A DNA stretch of 64,000 nt from Cercis canadensis (taxonomy: Eukaryota; Streptophyta; Magnoliopsida; Fabales; Fabaceae), in contig QAOA01000324.1 in assembly GCA_003255065.1 (NCBI GenBank), positions 82,594 through 146,593 on the forward strand. The letters are read 5' to 3'. Each line of letters opens with the position of its first letter. Position 1 is the first letter of the stretch. Made by a program: the position numbers and the translations under genes. Positions 35,048 to 46,895 of the stretch are shown here, piece after piece. The notes beneath the pieces are model-generated. The model searched no databases, was not told the DNA's origin, and saw only the letters and a list, made by a program, of their open reading frames with translations.

Positions 35048-36151
35048 TGTTAGTTCCACAATTCTCTTTCAGGCTTTTGATGATAACAAATTATTAAATA
35101 TTCACTAATCTGTTTGTACTGTTAGTTTGGTTCTAAATGCAGGTTAGTGAAGATATCTGAGAACTAGTTTTGCTTGTTCTAAAGTACTAGTTTTCAAACT
35201 AGTTCTTCTCATCTAATTGCTGCTATGCATGATAAGCTCTCAGATCTCAAAGATTCTTGTCAGAATGCTACTTCACGTGTTGGGTAACCGTTTCCCTTAT
35301 AAAGGCTTGTTGGAGATCCACTCTTTAAGGGAAGTTGGTAAAGTAACTTTCTTGGTTATTAAATGACAAGAAAATAGTTAGTGGAGCTAAATTGTATATC
35401 AGCCCTACAGCTGGCTCATGACCAAAGGTGAAGATCATTCTTCACGTGCTGCCCTTTTCCTTTTATTGCAGCACTCTCAGGTCATTCAAAGAAGAGCTGA
35501 GTAGAAAGAAAAAAAGGAAGAAATACAAAGACTTCGGTCTTCCATTGTAGCAAGCTTGCCTTCTCTTTCTCATGTTAAGAAACTTGTAAAATCTGCTCTA
35601 TGGAGAGTGAGAGTATCAAAATAGAACTCAACATTTCTTTTTGAGTGTTGTTGACTTAGAATTCAGTAGGAAATTCTTGAGAGAGACCTCTAGAAATTAG
35701 TCTAGAGGGAGAAAGTCCTTGGTGAGCTTTTGTGGGAAAACCAATGGTGTGAAAAGCTTGGAGAAGCTTTGTCAAATTAACCTCACAATTTCTAGTGGAA
35801 CCCCAATGGTTGGGAGAAGTGGATGTAGGCCTTAGTGTTGAACCACTATAAAAATCTGTGTTGAGCTCTTCTCTTCTTTTATCTTTAAAAGCTTGAGTTG
35901 ATTATAGACTTCATATGCTGCTATCTTTGATTCTTGTCTAAACAGGTTTTCTGGTTTTTGATCTATGACTGATATGCAGTGTGATATTGATTAAATCTCC
36001 TTGCTCATTAATTGAGGATATTTCAGCTAATGATCTTACTGTTGTAGTGTTTAAATTTATCATTTAATCTCTGAGTTTACTCATTTATTAAAAGAATTTT
36101 CGAAACTCCTATTCACCCCCCCTCCACTAGGAGTGTTTCCTGTTACTTTCA
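35048..36151 (+). repeat. 3' LTR of the Sirevirus-type element
   Basis: 1104 bp, TGTTAGTTCCAC...GTTACTTTCA, matching the 5' LTR across its length with a few percent differences by eye, so insertion is not very recent. Confidence 0.88.
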
Positions 36152-37744
36152 AGGTCTACAATCGCATTAGTAATATTGGCAACAAAATTGCTGTTGCTGC
36201 AGCTTTCACAACCACGATTTGTTGTTGCATTGAGGACTGCATCATCCGTATTTTACTCAATATGATGATATGTGCCTGTTTTGCCTTACAGGATAAATTT
36301 GCAAAGATACACAATTGTACTCATTTATAATGCGGCAGAATTTGAGTTTGATAGAAGAGTTATTATTTGAACTCCATTTTGGATTCCATTGGTCGTGGAC
36401 AAGATAAAAGAAAATTGACAAAACAAATTCAATTTTTAAATATTGTAACAAAATATTTATTCCATAATTAACTCATAGCAAACTAGGTCATGGCCCTTAA
36501 GATTGCTCAGATTCTGCTAATGGTAAAGATATAATAAATTCATTCGAATCATCCAAGATTTAAATCGTAGGGTCATAGCAAAAAAAATTTTAAAAAAAAA
36601 AAAACATAGGCTAGCACCAAGGCAGTATAAACTATCATTTTCAATTGTTTTAGTTCTTATGTAAAATAGGGCAATTAGTATTCTGTAGCCAAGCGCTTTC
36701 AGAATAAGCAGTTATCCCAATTGATCAATAGTTTATTCAGAACCTTACCGGCCCTCTATCAACATTTTTTCCCTTAGAAACAACATTGAAAAGTCACCAG
36801 TCCTTCACGCTGAGCAGTATTTGACATATTTTAGAGTACTCACTCAAACTTTATTTTGTGCTGAACAGTGTGCAAGAATATTAATATTAAAAATCCTATT
36901 AAGAATATTTACCAGAACAAAATATTATTAAGAACGACTAAGGACAAGTTAGCACATTTTTTGCAAGTTTGTCTAAATGAGGACTTTCTGCGCCCTAATT
37001 ATTGCCTTTTATTTAAATTAAACAAGTTTGAAATTAGCAAAAAGATATCTTTAATACAAACTAGAAGTACACCCTCAAACAACATATAAGCTTGTAAGTG
37101 TTAGAAAAATAAAATAGACAAATTAGATCACCCTAATCATAATTAATTTTAGGTAGGTCATCGCATACTAACCAATGGTCATCATGTGTTTTTCAATTGT
37201 TATTGCATACTAACTTATGTAAGGACTGAGAGAAATTTTGAAAATTTAATAATAATTTGACTCATCTAGAATATTTTTTTTCATTTGGAGATACCCACCA
37301 AAAATTATTTTTTTGATTTGAGTGATTTAACAATAATTGTCTCAAAATTGAATGTGTTTGATACTAGGATGAGGAGAGTGGATATCACGACTTTAAGACA
37401 ATTCGTGCCTCACACATTTAATTCTAATGTATCTCCATGAGGGAGAGTAGTTTGTAGATGCATTGTTTGCACGAGACAAAAGTCCATTAGTCACAGTTTA
37501 TTCTCAAAGTCTTGTACAAATAAAAGAATAAAACTCTTTCTCTTTAACAAGAAATACTTGTATACTCTCCGACTAATACATGGAATAAAATTGAGAATAT
37601 AATTTTCCTTTCTATCTTTCATAGTCTTATGCTTTAAGAAAGAAATTAACGAGAAAAAGTCATATTTAGAAAAATGAAAAGGGACAGCTATCATTGCCTG
37701 GCACTTTCTAATTGACTTGCGGATACCAATGGTCATCCATGGAA
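36152..37744. other. spacer downstream of SEO gene C
   Basis: I see no gene. 36640-37020 is collinear with 52560-52830 and 53400-53460 (CAATTGTTTTAGTTCTTATG), so it is a copy of the cluster's intergenic unit. The remainder is AT-rich. Confidence 0.5.
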
Positions 37745-40700
37745 TCAAATATTGCCAGAACTCCCTCCTTGTTCATTTCCTGCTATAGATTGAACACTGT
37801 CATAGTTCGTTACAGATTTATATGACTTGATGAATGAATACAAGCTTTCATTTTGAAGTTAAATGAATATGATTGGGATAACTACCTGTTTTAATCATGG
37901 AAACTAAACCTGTGAACCCACTGGAAGGTTTATTTTGGTGGACACCAGCCTCTTGATGTTGTTTTTCATTTTGGCTGATCGGCTTTTCAAGTCTTTCAAC
38001 AATGGCAACAGGAGCATATTTTGAATACAGTGCAGACAGAATTGGTCCCGAAGAAAGGCATACTCTCCGTCCAACACGATCTCCAAGAAAACAACTTTTT
38101 GGTCAGATATAAATTAATCAGCTATGTCATATAAAGCTAATGCTCGTAAAATTATGGTTTAATAATAATTAGGATGGTCATGGTCCTATGACTTGGGTGA
38201 ATTTTATTCAATCTAAACATTCAGATCCAAATCAACGCAAACTATTAGTCATATTTAAACAATTAGCTAAGCAGTTAAAAATGGAACTGTGATGTCCTCA
38301 TTCCTCACCTTAGTAGTTGAGCACTTAGTACTCTATTGTGATAATACCGGGTTCAAATCTTACTAGGAGAAAAAGGGATGCGATTTTGAGAAAATATATG
38401 TTACCCCGTAATATATAGCCTCCAATTAGAAGGAGAAAAAAAAAAATGGAACTGGAATGAAGGACATTGATATGGGTATCTGAATATATAGTAGTATAGT
38501 ACTATAAAGTACTAATAGTACCTTGAGAACTGTTTAGAAACTCAGCTAAACTAGAGACAACTGTTACTAGCAGGCTCAGAATTACGTGTTTTAAGTTGAA
38601 GTAATTTTATAAAAGACAGAAATAAAGAAATAACAGTTACTATATTCTTACCAATCACTAAGCGTTTGAAGGGGAAGACNAAAAAGGGATGCGATTTTGA
38701 GAAAATATATGTTACCCCGTAATGAAGGAGAAAAAAAAAACTGGAACTGGAATGAAGGACATTGATATGGATATCTGAATATATAGTAGTATAGTACTAT
38801 AAAGTACTAATAGTACCTTGAGAACTGTTTAGAAACTCAGCTAAACTAGAGACAACTGTTACCAGCAGGCTCAGAATTACGTGTTTTAAGTTGAAGTAAT
38901 TTTATAAAAGACAGAAATAAAGAAATAACAGTTACTATATTCTTACCAATCACTAAGCGTTTGAAGGGGAAGACATCTTTTTCTTTGATGTCTAGTGTTA
39001 TATCATAACTCAAAGGTGCTCGGTCAATCAGAACATTATGTTGTAGATCAATGAGAACCACTAAAGGATCGTATCCCGAGAACAACCGTCCCTTGAGATA
39101 CCAGAGACCTGCAATTGGTGAATCATAGCATACTATGTACCATGGTGTCTTGGATTTTAAATTTTCAAATTTTTGTCTCAGCTCTTCTGTCCATTGCAAC
39201 ACGAATGGAACCCACACAATCTTGTAGTAATCTTCTTCTCTTATTTCCTTGTAGATTTCCAGAAGATTTTTAATCTTCTCAGTGGATATATCTAGGTTCG
39301 AAATAAGCAACAAGACGATTTTTCGATTTAGCACCTCTAGATCAACCTGTTTACACAAAAAACCAAAAGAAAAAAAGAAGAAAAAAAACTATAGTAGTCA
39401 AGAGCAAGTGGATCACACTTTTTGTAAAGTAAGTTTAAGGATCTTAGGATCTCCAATTAATACAAAACCTCCATTGAGTCCCTTAAGTATTACAATATCC
39501 CTCAAAATAAAATAAAATTATATACTCAATCACGTCTCTTTCCTTAGTTTATATTTTTTGGCTACTAACTTCTCATTTGTTTTATAAGTTTATGACTGTA
39601 AATCCACCATTTTTAACTTCAAATTTATGCAATTCAATAGTTTATGGGTGCCGGTCTATCATTGAGATGGGGATGAAAATGTAATCAAATTAAGAAAAAC
39701 AATTAACACAGTTTGTGATAAGTTAATAGAATGGAATTCAATATAATTTACCCCATTTGGACAAAGTACTTGATGTAAAGATCCAAAGACCCCAAAACTT
39801 GATATTGATAGGAGAAGACTCTAGAACTATTTTACATTGAATACACCCCTTTATGTGGAGGTAATAATTATTAAAGATGTGAACATTTGGTGGAAGAGGA
39901 TCTAACACCTTTCCAAGAACTAAATGAACCTGAATGTTTAATCTATTAGGTGAACACTGAAGAAGGCATGAATAGTTTAATATCTAATGTTGAAATATTT
40001 CAATATGTCAATAAAAGGTAAATGTGATTTACTCAAATATTAAACATATACTAAATCTTGGTTTTCCACACAAGTCAAGTTTCCTTGCTTTCCCCAGAAA
40101 GGGGGAGGGGGGGGNGGGGGGTGGAACTCTACATGTTTTCCTAATGATAATGTGTGTATATTAAATTATTATTTGATTCATATATTCTTGGGTAACATTT
40201 CATCATTTTTCATAGATCCTCCGTATAACATTTAAGTTCAATGGATCATACTAAATTTTGATCTGATAGAACAAATTATAGTGTAAGATAGTGTGGGAAA
40301 TGTATAGTTTGCAACAAGTGTTTCTCTTTTATTCTTCTCTGCTTTTGTTTTGTTTCCCAAGATTTTCTATCAACTTTTAAAAAAAAATTGTATCAATTTA
40401 TGCCACCAAATTTTGTGCACAATATGCATGGTTAAGGGTTGTTGGCTGGAGATCAACTTGTAATAGATTTAGTTTATAACCCATGGTGTACTAAATTTAG
40501 AAATACCAGATCCTAGCATCTAATATTGAAAAGTTTGAACAGGAACATTTTTACTTTTAAAATGACTATTCCCTTTCCTTCCTTCCAAACAACATTTTGG
40601 TCAAGAACTTGTCAGTGTTAATAATTGCATACTTATAATGCATCCAAGAAAGAAATATTCAACTCGAATACTTTACACAGATACTAACCTTGGACATAGT

Positions 40701-43700
40701 AGAACAATCAATGAGTGATTGCTGACCATCTTTGGAGTATGTGAATCTCTTCATAAACTCCAAGATTTTACTAGGATTGTCAGATAATTTTTTTTCTTTG
40801 TCAAAAATATCTTCAAACAGTGCATTGAACTGCATATGAGCCTCCATCTCCTCTGCATAGATTGGATAATAATGATTTTGAGAATATATATAGTGTAAAT
40901 ATACATTACCAATACTTGATTCAGTTTAAATCAATGATTGCATAGTTAAAATTATTTGAAATTTAAAGCAATGAATACAAGTGAAAATATATATGCTTCA
41001 ATATATATGAAAATCTTGTAGATACTTACCTAATTGTGGTTTGCAAATTGTGTAATGGTGCTTCACGTCGTCAAGGATGCAGCTAAGATTGGAAATTAGG
41101 TTGTACAAATCCAATGCAACTTCGCTATAAAAAAAAAAAATAAAAAGGAATTATTTAAACTAAAAAAAACTAACCATTAAATATTAATTGATACTAGTTT
41201 AAAACAATTAGGAAGAGAAAATAACGATAACACAAACCACACAATATGGTGAATTTGAAGAAAATTACTCCTATACAAGCACGCACAACATAACTAATTC
41301 AAGAATCTCTAAAAAATGTTAAGGTCTTAAGCTCAAATTCTCATCCTTCATATCCCAATTAAAAAATATAATCTATCTAATGACCAAAAAAAAAATCACT
41401 ATCATTGCAATTTCATTTTTTTTTTTTTAACTGTAACCAATTTCATTACCTTTTAAACTTTAGCAAAAGCAATAATTGTTATGAGTATGACTGAAAACCT
41501 AAACTTGTGTATACAACAAAGTGTGTAAATAGGGCACAATGTGTGATTTTTATCAAATTATAAGCGACCATATGTGAAATTTCCGTTTAATCTGCAAGAA
41601 ATAGGAGTTTTGAAACACCTTACTATGTCTTCTAGAAAAGATCAGATTTTGCTAATCTATTTTATCTGGATGTTATTCTTTTGTTATTGGGGGACCAACA
41701 ACAGAAATAGATCATAGAATAATAACAAGAACAAAAACAATAATATATTCAAATCTAAATATTAAAGAGAAAATGACAATTGAAATAATTAGGGAGTGTG
41801 ATTAACCTAATTTTAACCTTGTCAGGTTTGGGCTTCTTCCTAGATTCATGGTCAAAGTAAGACAAGGTGAGAAATCAAAAGTGAAACAAACAAGAACTCA
41901 TCCATTGTCCATGATCAAAGTCATTTGAATATATCCAGCTATAGCACTTAGAACTGCCCCATACACAGCTGTTGAGACAAGGTCTTCTCTGCTGTATTCT
42001 GTGTCCGACAGTAATGTTAATTCACAGATGTATTGGATCAATTCCAATGTGATCTTGATCAGATTATTAAGCTGATCAAGTGGTTGTTGAAATTTCTCAA
42101 GAGGTGAGCCCACAATGGAAACAGGGTTTTCCTTCAAGGCTGCCATTGATGAGGCTAAGTCTATGGATGATTGGTTCGGACCATGAAGCAAGAAACCCAA
42201 GAACTCCACAAACTTTAAAACGAAACAACCCATGACATTTACTGCCTTTTCATCCCATGATAACTTCGATAGGAATTCAAGTATATCCATTGACACAATT
42301 TGTACATTAATCTCATCAAACAGTTCCACAGCTTTCATTGCAGTCCCGTCCATCTGTTAATAGACACAATAGTTAATTACTTGATAAAATGATGATTGTG
42401 CAATAGTATGAGTCCATGTGTGCTTTCATTGTTTGGGTAAATTTAATCAATTAAAAAAGAAATAATTACTTTTGCACACCTAGGTTAAGATGAAGAAAAT
42501 ATGATCTCTTGGAAAAACAATTTACGTGGGCTCAGTTAAAGTTTAGATTACTTTCTCAATAATTTGTGGGTTTAGTGGAACATCCTCTAATTATAAGAAC
42601 TAGAGCATTTGATGTCATGAGTTTTATTTTCGCCTTGTACTCCTATCTCATTTCCCTAGTGCATTGTGCTCTTATTTAATAAGAAAAGTTTAAGTTAAGC
42701 TATCTCAAAGGTTTAATCTATCTTGTGATGAAATTTAGTTTAATCATAAGAAATACAAGCGCCAATTATCAAACTTTTAATCATTTGCTAAAGAGGTTCT
42801 AATATCATGTCAATAATCAATTATTTCAAAAGCTTAAGTTGTTAGAAAAAGACTTAGGATTATAGTGTGCCTTAGAAAAAATATCTATTTGTATATGTAC
42901 AAATAATACTACTATTATTTAAATTCAATTACCACTAAGTGTAGAAAGAGATGGGAAATTGTAGGCCCGTAAAATCCATAATTATGTATTTACCAACAAA
43001 AAATTTATTTAAAGTAACGAAGAGTTATTTGTTTTGCACACCAGTAAACAACACATCTTTTTCACATGCATATGATAACATTANATTTAAATTCAATTCC
43101 CACTAAGTGTAGAAAGAGATGGGAAATTGTAGGCCCGTAAAATCCATAATTATGTATTTACCAACAAAAAATTTATTTAAAGTAACGAAGAGTTATTTGT
43201 TTTGCACACCAGTAAACAACACATCTTTTTCACATGCATATGATAACATTACATTTGAATTTAATTAGATTCACCAAACCTGACTAAATATTTGTTTTAT
43301 AGTCAACTCCTGTAATAACTAGATCTAAGTGTGTAAACATAATTTTAAGCAATGAATGCATGTGTATGGACACTTGGTTCCAGAAATAAAAAAACAAAAG
43401 CCTTGCATGGATTACCACTAGAGTGGAAGCATTGAAATGACGAAGGTCTCCCAATTTTCTGAGCTCAGATAACGCTGAATTAAACTCTTGAAGATTAGAC
43501 ATTTCTAACTGAATTCCATTTTCGGGTACTTTCTTGTCCTGCAGAATTGTATGTATTGAAAATTAGCATCAGGTTAAAATTAAAAAATACTAATAGAGAT
43601 AGAATTATGCTCCTCAAATACTTATAATCATATATATGAGCAAACATTTTTCAATTATAAAACATTGATATGAGTTAACTATTTTTTAACAAGAGAATGT

Positions 43701-44407
43701 CTATCATCACACAATGTAAATTAATATCACTCTTCAAACATTATAATTTAGAGTCAGACGTCTTATGTAATCCTAGAGCATTACAGCATAAACACATATA
43801 TAGTGCAGCCCAAATATGAATAGACACACAAATCATGAACCTTATATGTGGATCTTACTAGTGAAACCCAGCTATTTATATCTAGATAGTATAGTACTTG
43901 AAGAGCACGAATAACATTTCTCATTTTAGGGACAAGGAAAAGACTAGATCTAGATTTGTAAATGTTTACCAGTATTACTGAATCAACAAAATCGGTGGCA
44001 GGCATGAGGATATGCTTGATAGAGAATAGAAGTGGTTGGCGAAGCAGCGCTGAGTAACTACCTCTTGTATGGGTTTTCAGCACTTGGCTTTTGATATCAT
44101 CGTCTGAAGTTCTCGGAAGTTTCAGATGAAGCAGTCGAACCTTCTCATTAGAACTTGAACTCACCGATGTCTCACTCTCAGCCATTCGGATGCGCAAGCA
44201 GTTGCGGAAGCTTTGTCTGTCCAGGATTGATCTGAAACTTCGACAGTGTATAGACCATGGTTTTAAATTGCAGTTGCGATTGCAATTGCGCTGTGAATGC
44301 GAAAATTGCACATAATTGAGAGAATATTCAGCAAATGTAGTGTGTAGTTTCGAAGAATTGCAAATATGAAAACTGGCATAATATTGCGAGCTGCAGTTTA
44401 AAGCCAT
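37745..44407 (-). CDS. SEO: SEO gene C, eight exons, full-length structure with a defective intron 3 donor
   Basis: Exons on the minus strand: 44407-43970, 43538-43416, 42353-41902, 41124-41030, 40852-40689, 39346-38947, 38080-37886 and 37779-37745, about 633 codons. Exons 1 to 5 cover the SEO N-terminal domain (SWDEKAVNVMGCFVLKFVEFL, AVLSAIAGYIQMTLI). Exon 6 covers the thioredoxin-like domain (KIVLLLISNLDI, YYKIVWVPFV, KFENLKSKTPWYIV, PLVVLIDLQ). Exons 7 and 8 are inferred from phase, splice sites and similarity to gene D: they read ...HQNKPSSGF...KTG and finish GNEQGGSSGNI. They do not resemble the usual SEO C-terminus. All junctions are GT-AG except the exon 3 donor, AATGG|ATGAGT, where B has AATGG|GTGAGT. 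Without splicing there, translation would stop at about 338 residues. SEO products build P-protein filaments that plug sieve plates. Confidence 0.8.
38370..38974. repeat. ~300-bp direct duplication around single N 38680
   Basis: 38370-38679 and 38681-38974 are near-identical, differing by a small deletion. The copies include the 3' edge of exon 6 of gene C (the ATTG|GTAAGAATA donor), so exon 6 appears with a spurious second partial copy. Probably unmerged contig overlap. Confidence 0.72.
42917..43251. repeat. 167-bp direct duplication around single N 43084
   Basis: 42917-43083 and 43085-43251 are near-identical, inside intron 2 of gene C, and separated by one N. It looks like an unmerged overlap. 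Confidence 0.72.
44257..44407 (-). repeat. 151-bp inverted-repeat-bounded segment supplying the start of gene C
   Basis: The minus-strand start ATGGCTTTAAACTGCAG and the plus-strand far end ATGGTTTTAAATTGCAG form terminal inverted repeats. The inside contains GCAATTGCAATCGCAACTGC. It spans codons 1 to 50 of the ORF. Confidence 0.65.
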
Positions 44408-44462
44408 GTTGATTTTCTCTGAAATCAGTTTGTGCTCAATTGTGGACTATCTTCGACATATC

Positions 44463-44560
44463 CTATTTATTGCCACTAATTCGAATGATTCTAAGAAAAT
44501 AAATAAAATATAGAGTTTTTTTGGGAGACGTGTAAGATAACGTCAAGGCATTTTAAATAT
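44463..44560 (-). promoter_or_regulatory. putative core promoter and conserved block, SEO gene C
   Basis: TATA-like CAATAAATAG on the minus strand (44463-44472), about 55 bp before the ATG, and the shared upstream block ACGTGTAAGATAACGTCAAGG with TTTTAAATAT at 44528-44560. Confidence 0.45.
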
Positions 44561-44608
44561 GACAAAAGTCAATGGGTGTTAGTTCAACTAATAAAGATCG
44601 AATTAATT

Positions 44609-45094
44609 CGCTTGTAAAGTCTAGATTCAAATCTCACTGCAAGCAATCTCTCTTTGGTATGCAATCTGTAAGTATCACTATAAATCTTTGCTGAGGCCTG
44701 TGATATATGCCTTAACGTTAGAATGTGGTAGCCTTCTCTTATCTTAAACTTTTGGTTACCAAAAAAAAAATATGATAAAAATCTCATATTTTATCAGCAA
44801 TTATGTCTTTGTTTTCTTATTTATTTATCTTTTGGGTAGTTGAAGTCAAGGNCGCTTGTAAGGTCTAGGTTCAAATCTCACTGCAAGCAATCTCTCTTTG
44901 GTATGCAATATGTAAGTATCACTATAAATCTTTGCTGAAGCCTGTGATATATGCCTTAACGTTAGAATGTGGTAGCCTTCTCTTATCTTAAACTTTTGGT
45001 TACCAAAAAAAAATATGATAAAAATCTCATATTTTATCAGCAATTATGTCTTTGTTTTCTTATTTATTTATCTTTTGGGTAGTTGAAGTCACGG
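44609..45094. repeat. ~243-bp direct duplication around single N 44852
   Basis: 44609-44851 and 44853-45094 are near-identical upstream of gene C, separated by one N. Unmerged contig overlap is the simplest reading. Confidence 0.7.
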
Positions 45095-45785
45095 TGTTTT
45101 AATATTGGGCGAATTCAAGTTGCATGTCGGTGACTAATGAAAACATGTAGCAGGACCACATTTGTTATGAAGACTTCTGTACATGCTCAAATTATTTTAT
45201 ATAAGCAATGTTGGAAAGAATCTTGTAGGATTTATTGTTTGCATGTGTACATATCTAACAGCATTTAATTGAATTCAAACTGAAACTGGTTACACTTGAA
45301 TTATTTAAACTATTAGGATGAACACCATGATGTTTGTTTATTTATTTTTTTCAAACCAGACTGCCAAATGTGAATATCTTTTAGATTTGGAAGTTGGACA
45401 AGCATTGACTCACCGCTAATTTAGTCTAATTAAAATAACGGGGAAACCACTGCATCATGATAGCTTTGATTTGAAATGCTTTACACATTGTAATTAATTG
45501 AATAAATCATTTGCATAATTTCTAACTCATGTTTTTTTTTTTTTTTTATATTCTAACTCATATGTTTGAATATGATTTGCAAGGCCTTTTGGAATTGCAA
45601 TAATTTTATATTGAACATGATTTCATTGAATATAAAACATAAATCTAAACAATTGTAAATTTTATAATACATTTTTGACATCTTAAAAACTATTTCCAAA
45701 AGGTTAGTTACTTAGCTTGTTCTCATATGATAGACAAGTCACAATTATTTTTTATAATACTAAGACTGATCTGGGCTCCAGCTGT

Positions 45786-46018
45786 TTTATTGCAAGTTTG
45801 TCTACATTGAAGATTTATCCGCCCTAAATATCACCTATTAAACAAGTCGTAATTAGAAAAAGGTCTATTTTCATATAACAAAAATTTACAATATGGAAAG
45901 AATTTCAGTGTTACCANTTTATTGCAATAAATATCACCTATAAACAAGTCGTAATTAGAAAAAGGTCTATTTTCATATAACAAAAATTTACAATATGGAA
46001 AGAATTTCAGTGTTACCA
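45786..46018. repeat. ~100-bp direct duplication around single N 45917
   Basis: 45786-45916 and 45918-46018 match, with a 30-bp deletion in the right copy. They lie in the gene C upstream spacer. Confidence 0.65.
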
Positions 46019-46162
46019 TAGTATCGAGTTTTAGTACTACTTCAATTTAAAATTAGTTATATGTGAACAAAAAGAGAAGAGAGAGATTGAGTGGGTGAGT
46101 GTGGCTAATTTAAATGACAGTAATGCTGAGTTTTCAGGACTATGGTAGTACTGGAAATGCTC
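46008..46162. repeat. second copy of the spacer MITE-like inverted repeat
   Basis: Matches 11327-11491 with substitutions and lies in the equivalent place upstream of gene C. Confidence 0.45.
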
Positions 46163-46456
46163 TCGTACAATAAAAGGAAGGTACCGTTAGATTGACAAGT
46201 CATTAAGTTTCAAAATGATTTCACGAGGTTGGGGCCTGTTGATGGAGTATGTGTGTTATGTTAATTGAAGCTTGAAGATTTAATACTTTTACACATGCAC
46301 TGAGTTTCTTTGATGACATTCGAATTTGTTTGAAAGTCGGATTCTAACCCAAACTCCTGTTTGAAAAATATATATTTAGTTTTCTTGATATATAGTTGTT
46401 AATTTACTTGTTTAAGAAGAATATCAGTTTCTTAAGCCATTAGATGTGGTGTCCAA

Positions 46457-46895
46457 TACCAAATGGCATGTAACCAACTGGTACTGAGGTCTGATAAAGC
46501 ATCATCTTAATAGGACTGCTATATTATAGAACTAGGATTGTTATACTAGATATACTAGAACTAGGATTTTCATTCTTTGATTATCTTGTATGTGTATAAA
46601 TACACAAAGAATATACAACAATAATAGTTTTTTTTTTTTTTCCATTCCACAAATCATTTACTTCTTTATGGTATTAGAGTTATTGGCTTTACAACTTTTT
46701 TTTCTCTCCCTCATGGCTAGCCAATCTAACACCTCTTCTACTAACCCACCACCTGTGGTTGTTTCTTCCTCCATTTCTACCCCTACCTCCACCCTCATTT
46801 CCTTAACTTCTGACCACCTTCCCATTAAGCTTAGCCACACTAATTATTCCTCTTGGGGATCTCTTATTGATGCCCTTTGTTGCAACGTCCCTTTT
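46457..46895 (+). mobile_element. copia 5' LTR and gag start, fragment
   Basis: Similarity to the gene A spacer ends at about 46456. A TATA-like GTATAAATACAC lies at about 46595 and a primer-site-like TGGTATTAGAGTTA at 46669. An ATG at 46713 opens MASQSNTSSTNPPP, with a copia gag signature DHLPIKLSHTNYSSW about 40 residues later. The frame breaks at about 46896, where an unrelated repeat begins. The left LTR edge is uncertain. Confidence 0.6.

Larger units (their letters stand above)
26209..36151 (+). mobile_element. Sirevirus-lineage (SIRE/Maximus) copia element, complete but decayed
   Basis: It spans two LTRs of 1102 and 1104 bp (26209-27310 and 35048-36151, TGTTAG...TTTCA), a primer site TTGGTATCAGAGC at 27313 and a polypurine tract AAAAAAGGGGGAGAT before the 3' LTR. 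Between them lie a long gag, pol, and a third region with an envelope-like ORF. This layout defines sireviruses among plant copia elements. Several stops and frameshifts make it non-autonomous. No 5-bp target duplication is evident (GGGTA on the left, AGGTC on the right). Confidence 0.9.

Noticed and set aside
36133..36330. Short Cys/Ile-rich frame just after the Sirevirus 3' LTR
   Set aside because: It starts inside the LTR and has no family resemblance; the flank is ordinary AT-rich spacer.
40104..40122. Poly-G run with an N, possible structural G-quadruplex
   Set aside because: The N and homopolymer suggest a basecalling or assembly problem, and there is no gene or repeat context to support a role.
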